A stretch of 64,000 bases of DNA from Streptomyces aculeolatus (GTDB taxonomy: Bacteria > Actinomycetota > Actinomycetes > Streptomycetales > Streptomycetaceae), in the NCBI RefSeq assembly GCF_020400605.1, contig NZ_JAINRD010000005.1:310001-374000 (forward strand). The letters run 5' to 3'. The notes beneath the pieces were generated by a model that was not told where the DNA came from, did not search any database, and saw only the letters and a program-made list of their open reading frames with translations. A program made the position numbers and the translations under genes. Positions 54,760 to 63,914 of this stretch are shown piece by piece. Within the stretch, counting starts at the first letter, position 1. Every line of letters begins with the position of its first letter.

Positions 54760-55719
54760 GTGGAGCTGGAGTTGAGGCATCTGCGCGCGCTGTGCGCGAT
54801 CTCCGACGCCGGAAGTGTGCACGGGGCGGCCAGGTGGCTCGGAGTCTCCCAGCCCGCCCTCACGGCCCAGTTGAACCGCATCGAACGGGCCGTGGGCGGC
54901 CGGCTGTTCGTACGCGACCGCTCGGGCTGCCGCCCGACCCCGCTCGGCCGCTCCGTGACCGCCCGCGCCCGGCCGCTCATCGCCGAGATGTCCACCCTGG
55001 TCAGCGAGGCCCGCGAGGAGGCCCGCGCGCTGGAGAGCGGACCCCGGCTGCGGCTGGGCAGCACCGCGAACCGGGCGGTGGCCGGCTGGCTCTGCCGGCT
55101 GCACGGGCGGTTCCCGGACACGGACGTCTCCATCCGCGTCGACCCGTCGCCCAACTCGCTGCTGCGGATGGTCGCCGACGGCCAGCTCGACGTCGCGTTC
55201 GTGCACGAGGTCACCGGCTGCCCGCTGCGCGTACCCGACGGCGTCGGCCAGCGCACGCTGCTCTGGCGCGAGCCCCAGTTCGTCGCCCTGCCCTCGGCGC
55301 ACCCCGCCGCGGAGGGCGAGGAGGTGGCGCTCGCCGACCTGTGCGGGCACCCGTGGGTCGTCGACCCGCACGTGGACGGCGAGTGGCACGGCATCCGCCG
55401 GATGTTCGCCAGCGCCGGTCTCGAGCTGCGGGTCATCCAGGGCGACTACCTGACGGGCGCCGACCTGGTACGGGCCGGGGTCGCCGTCACCCCGTGCCAG
55501 CCCACCTCGACCCCCCGCCCCGGGATGGCGATCCGGCCGCTGCGCGGGGACCCGCTGACCGTCCGCCTGCTGCTGGCCGCCCGGGCGGCCTCGACCACCG
55601 ACGGCGAGTTCCACGCCGTCTACACCGCCCTGGAGGACGCCTACCGCGAGGCGGCCAGGTCCACCGAGACGTATCTGCGCTGGCTGCACCGCAACGACAA
55701 CCCGCTGCTGCTCACCTGA
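54760..55719 (+). CDS. LysR-family regulator, probably activator of snapalysin
   Basis: 319 residues from GTG (the frame is open upstream but lacks the LysR start). N-terminal HTH (RHLRALCAISDAGSVHGAAR, LGVSQPALTAQLNRIERAVG) and a periplasmic-binding-like effector domain. LysR activators of snapalysin genes are divergently transcribed from them; the 187-base intergenic region between starts would hold both promoters. Effector unknown. Confidence 0.9.
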   Translation: MELELRHLRALCAISDAGSVHGAARWLGVSQPALTAQLNRIERAVGGRLFVRDRSGCRPTPLGRSVTARARPLIAEMSTLVSEAREEARALESGPRLRLGSTANRAVAGWLCRLHGRFPDTDVSIRVDPSPNSLLRMVADGQLDVAFVHEVTGCPLRVPDGVGQRTLLWREPQFVALPSAHPAAEGEEVALADLCGHPWVVDPHVDGEWHGIRRMFASAGLELRVIQGDYLTGADLVRAGVAVTPCQPTSTPRPGMAIRPLRGDPLTVRLLLAARAASTTDGEFHAVYTALEDAYREAARSTETYLRWLHRNDNPLLLT

Positions 55720-55946
55720 CGCCCGCGCGCACGCGGCCCCGGGCGCCGCCGCCCGCGCCTGGCCGCCGGGCCGCAAGCCGGTTTACTATCCCTTTACCCT
55801 GGTGTCGGAGACACTCGATACGAGACGGTCCCGACACCCACCCACCGACGATCACGAAGGAGCAGCGGTCCCGCAATGGGCGAACCTCCCAGTACCAGCC
55901 GTGCCACAGCCCGCCGGAAGACGAGTGACAGGGCGGGGGTGGCACG

Positions 55947-57338
55947 GTGACCGAGATCCTCCTGCTGCTCGCCGCCCTCGCGCTCACCCTGGCCTGCGCG
56001 ATCTTCGTGGCGGCCGAGTTCTCCCTGACCACCGTCGAGCGGGGTGACCTGGAGCGGGCCGCCGCCGCGGGCGAGCGGGGCGCCGAAGGCGCCCTGAAGG
56101 CCGTCCGCAGGCTCACCTTCCAGCTCTCCGGTGCGCAGCTCGGCATCACCGTGACCTCGCTGGTCATCGGCATGCTCGCCGAGCCCTCGCTCGCCACGCT
56201 GCTGCGCGGCCCGCTGGAGGCCCTGGGCCTGGGCGGCACGGCCCCGCCGGTGGCGACCCTGCTGGGCGTGGCGCTGTCCACGGTGGTCCTGATGGTGATC
56301 GGCGAGCTGGTGCCGAAGAACTGGGCGATCGCCCGGCCGCTGGCCGTGGCGAAGGCCGTGGCCGGCCCGCAGCGCGGCTTCACCGCCGCCTTCGGCCCGT
56401 TCATCCGCCATCTGAACAGCACCGCGAACCGCGTCGTGCGCCGCGTCGGCCTGGAGCCCGCCGAGGAGCTGGCCTCGGCCCGTACGCCCGACGAGCTGGT
56501 CTCGCTGGCCCGGCACTCCGCCGCGGGCGGCGCGCTGGAGCCGGACTCCGCCGAGCTGTTCGTCCGCACCCTGCACCTGCACGAGCTGACCGCGGAGAAC
56601 GTGATGACGCCCCGCGTCGACGTCAAGGCGCTGGAGTCCGGCGCCACCGCCGCCGACGCCGCGAACCTCGCCCACGCCACCGGCCTGTCCCGCTTCCCCG
56701 TCTACGCCCACAGCCTGGACGAGGTCGTCGGCACGGTGCACATCCGCGACGTGCTCGCGCTGGAGCCCCGCGCCCGGGCCGCGACGCCGGTCACCGAGCT
56801 GGCCGCGGAGCCGCTGCTGGTGCCCGAGACGCTGCCCGCCGACCGGCTGCTGGAGCAGCTGCGCGAGCGGCGCACGATGGCCGTGGTCATCGACGAGTAC
56901 GGCGGCACCGCCGGCGTGGCCACGATGGAGGACATCGTCGAGGAGGTCGTCGGCGAGGTGCGCGACGAGCACGACCCGGTCGAGCTGCCCGACCTGCAGC
57001 CTGCGGGTGTCGGCGCGGACGGCCGGCCCACCTGGGACGCGGACGGCAGCGTCCGCCTGGACCAGCTCGCGGAGCTGGGCCTGGAGGCCCCGGAGGGCCC
57101 GTACGAGACGGTCGCCGGGCTGATCGCCACGCTGCTGGCCCGCATCCCCGCCAAGGGCGACGCGGTCCACCTCGCCGGCTGGCGCCTGGACGTCCTGGCC
57201 GTCGAGCACCACCGCGCCGACCGGGTCCGCATCGCCGCGCCCGCCGGCAGCGCGGGCGGCGCGGGAGCCGGCGCGGCGCCGCCGCGCCCGGCCGAAGCGC
57301 CCGACGAGCGCCGGAGCGCCCAGGAGGTGCGCCGGTGA
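55947..57338 (+). CDS. CNNM/HlyC-CorC family membrane protein with CBS domains
   Basis: 463 residues from GTG. DUF21 transmembrane domain (about 1-200: ILLLLAALALTLACAIFVAA; SLVIGMLAEPSLATLL; VLMVIGELVPKNWAIARPL), tandem CBS domains (about 215-335: ENVMTPRVDVKALE) and a CorC-type C-terminal domain. Such proteins are linked to Mg/Co ion efflux. GTG of the next paralogue overlaps its stop. Confidence 0.9.
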   Translation: MTEILLLLAALALTLACAIFVAAEFSLTTVERGDLERAAAAGERGAEGALKAVRRLTFQLSGAQLGITVTSLVIGMLAEPSLATLLRGPLEALGLGGTAPPVATLLGVALSTVVLMVIGELVPKNWAIARPLAVAKAVAGPQRGFTAAFGPFIRHLNSTANRVVRRVGLEPAEELASARTPDELVSLARHSAAGGALEPDSAELFVRTLHLHELTAENVMTPRVDVKALESGATAADAANLAHATGLSRFPVYAHSLDEVVGTVHIRDVLALEPRARAATPVTELAAEPLLVPETLPADRLLEQLRERRTMAVVIDEYGGTAGVATMEDIVEEVVGEVRDEHDPVELPDLQPAGVGADGRPTWDADGSVRLDQLAELGLEAPEGPYETVAGLIATLLARIPAKGDAVHLAGWRLDVLAVEHHRADRVRIAAPAGSAGGAGAGAAPPRPAEAPDERRSAQEVRR

Positions 57339-58357
57339 CCGCGCTGCAACTGTGGATCGGCGCCCTGACGCTGGTCACGAACGCCTTCTTCGTCGGCGCG
57401 GAGTTCGCGATGATCTCCGTACGGCGCAGCCAGATCGAGCCGCAGGCCAGGCGCGGGCACAAGCGCGCCCGCATCACGCTCTACGGCCTCGAACACCTCT
57501 CCGCGATGATGGCCACGGCCCAGCTCGGCATCACCGTCTCCTCGCTGGTGCTGGGCGCGGTCGCCGAGCCGGCCATCGCCCACCTGCTGGAGCCCGGGTT
57601 CGAGGCGGCCAACGTGCCGTCCGCGGCCGTGCACCCGATCGCGTTCGTGATCGCGCTGACGGTGGCGACGTACCTGCACATGCTCATCGGCGAGATGATC
57701 CCGAAGAACATCGCGCTGGCCGCGCCGGTGCCCACCGTGCTGCTGCTGGGCCCGCCGCTGGTCGCGGTGACCCGCGCGCTGCGCCCGGTGGTCTTCGGCA
57801 TCAACGCCTTCGCGAACGCGCTGCTGAAGCTGCTGCGGGTGGAGCCGAAGGACGAGGTGGCCGCGGTCTTCACCGACGACCAGCTCGCCCGGATGGTCAC
57901 CGACGCCAGCCAGGCCGGGCTGCTGGAGCCGGCCGACGGCGAGCGGCTGCGGGACGCGCTGGAGCTGGGCACCCGGCCGGTCGGCGAGATCCTGGTGCCC
58001 GCGGGCACCATGACCACCGTCGAGCACACCGTCACCCCGGCCCGGCTGGAGCGGCTGGCCGCCGAGGCGGGCTTCTCCCGCTTCCCGGTCACCGACCGGG
58101 GCGGGGCGCTGCTGGGCTACCTGCACATCAAGGACACCCTCGGGGTGACGGACCGGGAAGCGCCCTTCCCGCGTACGGCGCTGCACCCGATGACCCGGGT
58201 GGCCATCGACACCCCGCTGGACGACACGCTCACCGCGCTGCGCGCCGCCGGCAGCCACCTGGCCGCCGTCACCGGCGACCAGGGCCGGGTGCTGGGCTTC
58301 GTCACCATGGAGGACGTCCTGTCGGAGCTGGTGGGCCCCGCGCCGTCCGCGGCGTAA
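57335..58357 (+). CDS. Second CNNM/HlyC-CorC family membrane protein
   Basis: 340 residues from GTG. Same DUF21 signature (QLGITVSSLVLGAVAEPAIA, MLIGEMIPKNIALAAPVP) and CBS pair (EILVPAGTMTTVEH...LGYLHIKDTLG), but no CorC C-terminal domain. Probably forms a heteromer with the product of the preceding overlapping gene, a common paired arrangement in Streptomyces. Confidence 0.9.
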   Translation: MTALQLWIGALTLVTNAFFVGAEFAMISVRRSQIEPQARRGHKRARITLYGLEHLSAMMATAQLGITVSSLVLGAVAEPAIAHLLEPGFEAANVPSAAVHPIAFVIALTVATYLHMLIGEMIPKNIALAAPVPTVLLLGPPLVAVTRALRPVVFGINAFANALLKLLRVEPKDEVAAVFTDDQLARMVTDASQAGLLEPADGERLRDALELGTRPVGEILVPAGTMTTVEHTVTPARLERLAAEAGFSRFPVTDRGGALLGYLHIKDTLGVTDREAPFPRTALHPMTRVAIDTPLDDTLTALRAAGSHLAAVTGDQGRVLGFVTMEDVLSELVGPAPSAA

Positions 58358-58503
58358 CGCCCGCACGGGTCCCGCGCGCCGGTCCCGCTCCCGGGTCTTG
58401 CCGGGGCGCGGGCCGGCGGGCGGCGGCGCCGCGCGGAAAACCCCTCGTGCCCGGGGACCGGCCGCGGTACGGTCGCGCTCTCGGCAACGGCGGGAGGCGG
58501 CTC

Positions 58504-59595
58504 ATGCACGGTCGGCCCTCCGGCGTGCCCGCGGGCCCGCCCGGCGGCGTACCCGTGCCCGGCGGCGGGCCGGCGCCCGGGGCGGAGCTGTTCTGCGACG
58601 AGTCGGGCTACGAGGGCGAGAACCTCGTCGGCGGCATCACCGACGTCTTCGCCCACGCCTCCGTGGCCGTCCCGGCCGCGGACGCGGCCGACTGCATTCG
58701 CGAGCTGCGGGACCGCATCCGCTCCCCCGCGACCGTGTACAAGGCGAACCACCTGCAGCGCGAGAAGCACCGCGGCACGATGCTGTGGTTCCTCGGCCCC
58801 GACGGGCCGCTCCCCGGCCGCGCCCGCGTGCACCTGACGGAGAAGGCGTTCTTCGCCGTCGCCAGGATCGTGGACCTGCTGGTGTCGGGGACCGACCCGG
58901 CGGACGCCCCGGCGATGCTGCGGGGCGCGCATGCGCGCGGCCCGGCGGGCGCGCTGTACCGCGAGGGCCCGGAGGTCTACGGCCGCCCGCGCTGGCAGGC
59001 GTTCCTCGCCTCGTTCAACGAGCTGATGTGGATCAACACCCGGCGCGGCGCGGAGACTTCCGCCGACGGCTTCTTCCGGCTTGCCGACGAGCTGCACCGC
59101 GCGGGCGCGCCCGGCGAGGCGGGGCGGGTGCTGGCGCTCGTACGGCAGGCGCGCCCGCGGGCCGACGCGCTGCGTACCGCGCTCCTGGAGGATCCGCGGA
59201 CCGTGCCCGCGCTGGACTCGCTGCTGCCGGCGCTGGCCGCCGCGGTCGCGTACTGGGGCCGCGACGGGGCACCGGTGGCCGTCGTGCACGACCGGCAGAC
59301 GGCGCTGACCGAGGAGCGGACGGCGCGGCTGCACGAGGTGTGCCGGCCGCCCCGGGCGCACCTGCTCGGGCTGCGCTTCGTCGACGCGGAGAGCGATCCG
59401 CGGGTGCAGCTGGCCGACTTCCTCGCGGGGCTCGCGCGCAAGCGGGCCTCCGACGCGCTGGCCGGCCTCGCCGACCCCGAACTCGACGAGCTGCTGCGCC
59501 CGTACGTCGCCGCGGACTCGGCGTGGGGCGACGCGCGGAGCTGGGCGCTGCTGGACCCCGGGCCCGCGCGGCGGGCGGGGCTCACCACGGCGTGA
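58504..59595 (+). CDS. DUF3800-like protein
   Basis: 363 residues, ATG after GGAGGCGG. Core motifs FCDESGYEGEN (start of the RNase H-like fold), AVVHDRQTALTEER and SDPRVQLADFLAGLARKRAS are those of DUF3800, a family of unknown function often near mobile elements and defence genes. No clear operon partner. Confidence 0.8.
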   Translation: MHGRPSGVPAGPPGGVPVPGGGPAPGAELFCDESGYEGENLVGGITDVFAHASVAVPAADAADCIRELRDRIRSPATVYKANHLQREKHRGTMLWFLGPDGPLPGRARVHLTEKAFFAVARIVDLLVSGTDPADAPAMLRGAHARGPAGALYREGPEVYGRPRWQAFLASFNELMWINTRRGAETSADGFFRLADELHRAGAPGEAGRVLALVRQARPRADALRTALLEDPRTVPALDSLLPALAAAVAYWGRDGAPVAVVHDRQTALTEERTARLHEVCRPPRAHLLGLRFVDAESDPRVQLADFLAGLARKRASDALAGLADPELDELLRPYVAADSAWGDARSWALLDPGPARRAGLTTA

Positions 59596-59674
59596 CGCCG
59601 GGGCCGTACCACCGTGTGAGGGCCGGGCGGGGCCGCCCGCGGGTCCGGGCGGCCCGGGACCCGCGGGAGCGCGC

Positions 59675-60331
59675 TCAGCGGGGTGTCGCCGCCAGCCGTA
59701 CGGCCAGGCCCGCGAAGACGGTGCCGCTGAAGATGTTGAGCCCGCGCGCCAGCCGGCGGCTGCGGCGCAGCGCCCGCGACAGCCGGCCGGAGAGCAGGCC
59801 CACCGAGCCGTCGACGCAGAAGCCGACGACGACGCCGGTGATGCCGAGGACGAGCAGCTGCAGCGGGAGATGGCCGCGGCCCGGGTCCACGAACTGCGGC
59901 AGGAACGCGATGTTGAACATGATGACCTTGGGGTTCAGCAGGTTGGTGATCATTCCCTGCCAGAACGCGCGCCGCGGCCGCGGCCCGCTGCGTTTGCCGT
60001 CCGCGCCGGCCGCACCGTCCGCGCCGGCCTCCCCGCCGGGCACGGAGCGGTCCCGGAAGGCGCGGACCGCAAGGTAGAGGAGGTAGGCGGCGCCGAGCCA
60101 GCGGAGCACGTGGTAGAGCACCGGCAGCGCGCCGAAGAGCGCGGAGAGCCCGAGGGCGGCGGCGCAGGCGTGCACGAGCATGCCGCAGGCCACGCCCGCC
60201 GCGGCCATGACGCCCATACCGGAGCCGCCGCGCCCGCCCATGGCCACGATGAACATCATGTCGGGGCCCGGGGTGATGGAGAGCACGAAGATCGCCACGA
60301 CGAAGGCGGCGAGGAGGGACATGTCGACCAT
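59675..60331 (-). CDS. LysE/RhtB-family amino acid exporter
   Basis: 218 residues. Six probable membrane spans; the signature ITPGPDMMFIVAMGGRGGSG near the N terminus and WQGMITNLLNPKVIMFNIAF in the middle are diagnostic. Exports amino acids or homoserine lactones. ATG 60331 or 60322 could be the start; neither has a clear ribosome site. A Gly/Ala-rich insertion (GGEAGADGAAGADG) sits in the cytoplasmic loop. Confidence 0.9.
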   Translation of the reverse strand: MVDMSLLAAFVVAIFVLSITPGPDMMFIVAMGGRGGSGMGVMAAAGVACGMLVHACAAALGLSALFGALPVLYHVLRWLGAAYLLYLAVRAFRDRSVPGGEAGADGAAGADGKRSGPRPRRAFWQGMITNLLNPKVIMFNIAFLPQFVDPGRGHLPLQLLVLGITGVVVGFCVDGSVGLLSGRLSRALRRSRRLARGLNIFSGTVFAGLAVRLAATPR

Positions 60332-60788
60332 GGCGGCGATACTCGCACCGCGCCGGTGTGCCGGGCGACCGAATTCCGGATGCCGGGACGGGCCGCCAGC
60401 CGGACCGTCGCCCGGCCCTCGCGCGCGGCGGGTCCGCGGCACCCCTATGGCCCCGGCATATGCCATCCCCGGTCCCGTACGACCGCGGAACGCTCGCTGA
60501 ACGCCCGCGTCCGCGGGGCAGCTTCGCCCCCCGTGCGGCAGCCGTCTAATGTGGTCTGCCACGACCACCCCGGACCCCGGTGGGCCGTCGCCGGAGCACG
60601 AGCGAGCCGCCCATCGCTGGGAGCAAGTCCCGCTGCGCGCCCATGCCCGACCGGGAACCTTCCCGAGTCCGGCTCCCGAGTTCAGCCACCGTGCCCGGAT
60701 GCGGGCAGCGGGTCGCGCGTGATCTCCGGCGGCACGCCCGGCCGCACATCCGGCCGGCACTGCAGCCGTGAAACGAGGTGACGACCCC
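60332..60788. other. 457-bp intergenic region
   Basis: Holds the divergent promoters of the LysE and GAF/ANTAR genes. No credible ORF with Streptomyces-like codon use was seen and no repeat stands out. Confidence 0.5.
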
Positions 60789-61523
60789 ATGCCCGAGGAG
60801 TCGCGAGAGGAAGGTCTGGCCGCCGCGTTCGTGGACCTGGCCGACACCCTCGTCAGCGATTTCGACGTCGAGCAGCACGCGCGCAGGCTAGCGCTGCACT
60901 GCGCCGAGCTGGTCGACGTCAGCGCCGCGGGCGTCGTCCTCGCCGCCGACGGCGGTGCCGTGCTGACGGCGTCGGCCTCCGACGAGCGCGTGCACGCCCT
61001 GGAGTCGGCGGAGGTGGAGTGGGGCGAGGGCCCCGCCGTCGACTGCTGCCGCACCGCGAGACCGACGCCCGCCACCCCGCTCACCCACGCGCGGGCGCGC
61101 GCCGACTGGCCCCGCTTCACCGACCGGGCGCTGGAGCTGGGCTTCGCCCTCGTGGCCTGCGCACCGATGCACGTGCGGGGCACGACGGTCGGCGCGCTCA
61201 CCCTCTTCCGCGACCGGCCCGGCACCCTGCACGAGGCGCAACTGCGCCTCGGCCAGGCGCTCGCCGACGTCGCCGCGATCGGCATCCTGCAGCAGCGCGC
61301 GCTCGCCGGGCAGACGGCCGTCGCGGCGCAGTTGCAGAACGCCCTCGACTCCCGCATCGTCATCGAGCAGGCCAAGGGTGCCCTCGCCCAGCGCCGGAGC
61401 ATCGCCGTCGACGAGGCGTTCCGCCTGCTGCGCGGGTACGCCCGCAACACCCGCAGGCCGCTGACGGAGGTGGCCCGCGAGGTGGTCGAGGAGGGGCTCG
61501 ACCCGGCGGCTCAGGACGGCTGA
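60789..61523 (+). CDS. GAF and ANTAR domain regulator
   Basis: 244 residues, ATG with GAGGTG upstream (in-frame GTG at 60768 also possible). GAF domain about 20-165 (RRLALHCAELVDVSAAGVVL...VACAPMHVRGTTVGALTLF) and C-terminal ANTAR (SRIVIEQAKGALAQRRSIAV...AFRLLRGYARNTRRPLTEVA). ANTAR proteins bind dual hexaloop RNA hairpins and antiterminate; targets here unknown. Confidence 0.9.
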   Translation: MPEESREEGLAAAFVDLADTLVSDFDVEQHARRLALHCAELVDVSAAGVVLAADGGAVLTASASDERVHALESAEVEWGEGPAVDCCRTARPTPATPLTHARARADWPRFTDRALELGFALVACAPMHVRGTTVGALTLFRDRPGTLHEAQLRLGQALADVAAIGILQQRALAGQTAVAAQLQNALDSRIVIEQAKGALAQRRSIAVDEAFRLLRGYARNTRRPLTEVAREVVEEGLDPAAQDG

Positions 61524-61548
61524 GGCCGCAGCCGGCCGGCGGGGCCCG

Positions 61549-62034
61549 TCAGGACAGGGCGAACGTCGGCGGCACGCTGGGCAGTTCCATCGCGGCGTCC
61601 AGGAACCGGTCCTCGCGCGGCGGCAGGAACTGAAGCGTGCTCGCGTGGGCCGGGCCGTCCGCCGTCATCGCCCACATGCACAGCATCGCCGCGGGCCGCC
61701 CCGCGGGGCCGGGCGACGCCTCCAGCGTGGCGTACCGCACGGGCGCCCCGAGCGGCGCCGTCACCAGCACGAAGTGCGCCTCGGGCGGCGCCACCGCGGG
61801 CGGCGGCGTGACGAGGACGGAGTCGTGCCCCACGAGCCGGCCGGCCGGCCACTCGGCCGACTGCTCCCCGGGCGGCAGGCCCGCTCCGGCCTGCCGCCAC
61901 AGCGCCCGCAGCCCGGCGTCGAGCGAGCCGTCGAGCGCGGCGGCGAGGAGGCGCTCCGGTGCGGTCAGGGCGAGGTCGCGGAGCACGGCGTGGGCGAAGG
62001 CGTAGTGCTGTCGTCGGGCATCCGTAGTATTCAT
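61549..62034 (-). CDS. Hypothetical protein
   Basis: 161 residues, ATG. Begins MNTTDARRQHYAFAHAVLRD and has a beta-rich middle (HFVLVTAPLGAPVRYATLEA). Conserved-looking in Streptomyces but no domain recognised. Convergent with the GAF/ANTAR gene. Confidence 0.65.
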   Translation of the reverse strand: MNTTDARRQHYAFAHAVLRDLALTAPERLLAAALDGSLDAGLRALWRQAGAGLPPGEQSAEWPAGRLVGHDSVLVTPPPAVAPPEAHFVLVTAPLGAPVRYATLEASPGPAGRPAAMLCMWAMTADGPAHASTLQFLPPREDRFLDAAMELPSVPPTFALS

Positions 62035-62120
62035 ACATCAGTTCTATCCGAGCCCACTGACAACGCCGGTGGGCCCGGCGGCCGTTCGCGGGCCGCCGGG
62101 CCCACCGTCCGCCGTCCGGC

Positions 62121-62843
62121 TCAGGGGATGGTGAGCCCGTACGCCGCGAGCACGGGCACCACCGGCTGGTAGAACGCCGTCCCGCCGGAGCTGCACGGGC
62201 TACCGGACACGAGCAGGCCGAGCGCCGTCCCGCCGGAGTACGCGGACGCGCTGTCGCCCGGCTCGACGCAGAGGGTGGCGCGGAACAGGCCGTAGACCGT
62301 GCCCTCGGGGTAGCTGATGGTCTCGTTGACCGAGACGACCGTGCCGCAGTGCACGCCCGTGGTCCGGCCGGCGCGGCACACCTGCTGCCCGACCGAGGGC
62401 TGGGCGGCGCCGGTGATCTCGATCGCCCCGCCGGGCACGCCGGAGGCCAGCTCGCTGGGGTAGGTGAAGTCGGGGTTGTTGTAGCGGATCAGGGCGTAGT
62501 CGCTGACCGGGAAGCTCACGCCCCCGGTCCGGCCGATCTCCACCGTCCTGGCGGCGTCCGCGTACCAGACGGCGCCGGAGTCGCCGACGCAGTGCCCCTG
62601 CATGAGGGCGTAACGCTCCCCGCCGCGGCCCGCGTTGAAGCCGACCGGGCAGGACCGTCCGGTGCTGCTGTAGATGACGTCGCCGCCGCGGACGACCTGT
62701 TCCTGGGCCGCGGCGGCCGGCGGGGCGAGGGCGGTGAGCACGGCGAGGAGCAGTGCGGCCAGGACGGCCGCCAGCGGGGCGGGTTTCACGGGCGCGCCGT
62801 GCGGCGCGTGGTACGGGGTGAGCGGAGCGCGACGTAAGTTCAC
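62121..62843 (-). CDS. Secreted chymotrypsin-like serine protease, TTA codon near the start
   Basis: 240 residues from GTG 62843, chosen for the GGGAGG 5 bases upstream. Signal peptide (about 18-46), then the streptogrisin-type fold: MQGHCVGDSG (His), VSDYALIRYN (Asp), CVEPGDSASAYSGGTALGLL (Ser). No long pro-domain is present, unlike streptogrisins. Codon 3 is TTA (plus-strand 62835-62837), so translation should depend on the bldA tRNA and occur late in development. Confidence 0.85.
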   Translation of the reverse strand: MNLRRAPLTPYHAPHGAPVKPAPLAAVLAALLLAVLTALAPPAAAAQEQVVRGGDVIYSSTGRSCPVGFNAGRGGERYALMQGHCVGDSGAVWYADAARTVEIGRTGGVSFPVSDYALIRYNNPDFTYPSELASGVPGGAIEITGAAQPSVGQQVCRAGRTTGVHCGTVVSVNETISYPEGTVYGLFRATLCVEPGDSASAYSGGTALGLLVSGSPCSSGGTAFYQPVVPVLAAYGLTIP

Positions 62844-63068
62844 GGATCCTCCCGTCGTGGGGTCGGCAGCCGCATTGTCCCGCAGGGCCGAGTGCCCCGT
62901 ACAGCAGGTCCGTTCGGCCCTATTCCGGCGCGGAAGGTCCCGGGCATGCTGGGTTCGCCTCGGAGAGCCGTGGCGTGGGGGGTGAGAGCCGGTGCGGCGT
63001 GGACGGCCGCGCCGCGCCGGCTCGCCTTCGTCCTCCGCCCGGACGAGGCCGGCCGCGCGCCCGCTCCG

Positions 63069-63692
63069 CTACCGCTCGGACGGCCCCGCGCTCCCCTGCC
63101 GCCAGTGCGGCTCCACCCGCGCCCAGCCGCGCTCCCACTCCTCCTCGCGCCTGCGGTCCAGCCGTACGCGCACCACGGTCCTGCCCCCGAACGCCAGGCA
63201 CCCCACCAGCCCGGCCGCCCCGCCGGCCGCCACGGCGCTCTGCATGCCGGTCTCCCCCGGGGCCGGCGGCGGGTCCACCGCGTGCCGGCCCGCGGCGTCC
63301 GTCCAGATCTCCGCCTGCGCGCCCTTGGACAGCCCGGCGGGCACCCGGGCCCGGCCGGTGTGCGCCAGCCCGTCATCGTCCCGCCAGCGCACCTTGGCGC
63401 CCACCTTGCCGCCGGACCACGCGTCGCCCTGCAGCATCGTCAGCGGCGGCGCGTCGCGCACCAGTACGGCCGTCGTGCGCTGCCGCTCGGTGCTGCGGCT
63501 GCTCAACTCCTCGTGCACGGCGGCCCCCGCGCCCCAGGCGGCGGCGGTGCCGCCGAGGGCGAACAGGGCGACGGCGCCGACCGTCGCCCAGCCCTCCAGT
63601 ACGTCCGTACGCCGCCGGAAGGGGTTGCGCCGGCTCCACACTCTGCGTACCGGGCGGTACCTCTCGTGTCCCGCGCCCGCTTCCGCGGCCAT
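63069..63692 (-). CDS. Rv1733c-like membrane protein
   Basis: 207 residues. Two membrane helices (GWATVGAVALFALGGTAAAW and MQSAVAAGGAAGLVGCLAFG) enclose an extracytoplasmic domain with VRWRDDDGLAHTGRARVPAG and AEIWTDAAGRHAVDPP, the pattern of Rv1733c-type proteins common in Streptomyces. Function unknown. ATG 63692; a GTG two codons upstream is also possible. Confidence 0.75.
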   Translation of the reverse strand: MAAEAGAGHERYRPVRRVWSRRNPFRRRTDVLEGWATVGAVALFALGGTAAAWGAGAAVHEELSSRSTERQRTTAVLVRDAPPLTMLQGDAWSGGKVGAKVRWRDDDGLAHTGRARVPAGLSKGAQAEIWTDAAGRHAVDPPPAPGETGMQSAVAAGGAAGLVGCLAFGGRTVVRVRLDRRREEEWERGWARVEPHWRQGSAGPSER

Positions 63693-63914
63693 CGGCACCC
63701 CCAATCCGCTTTCCCTACCGGCCGGGTGAAGGCCCTCTCCCACCGACTGTCGCACTTCCGGCCGGTTCCGGCGAGAACCGGGCGGGCGGGGCCGCCCGGG
63801 TCGTAGCATCCGGGTGCCCCGGACGTGCCGGTCATGGGCCCGTTCGGCCCTACCCCGCGGTACGGCGGCCGAGGACGATCGAGCCAGCCGAGCAGGAGCT
63901 GAAAGGTGCCCGAC

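Noticed and set aside
57481-59361. Minus-strand frames opposite the CNNM and DUF3800 genes
   Set aside because: No domains or ribosome sites; the plus-strand genes have family signatures.
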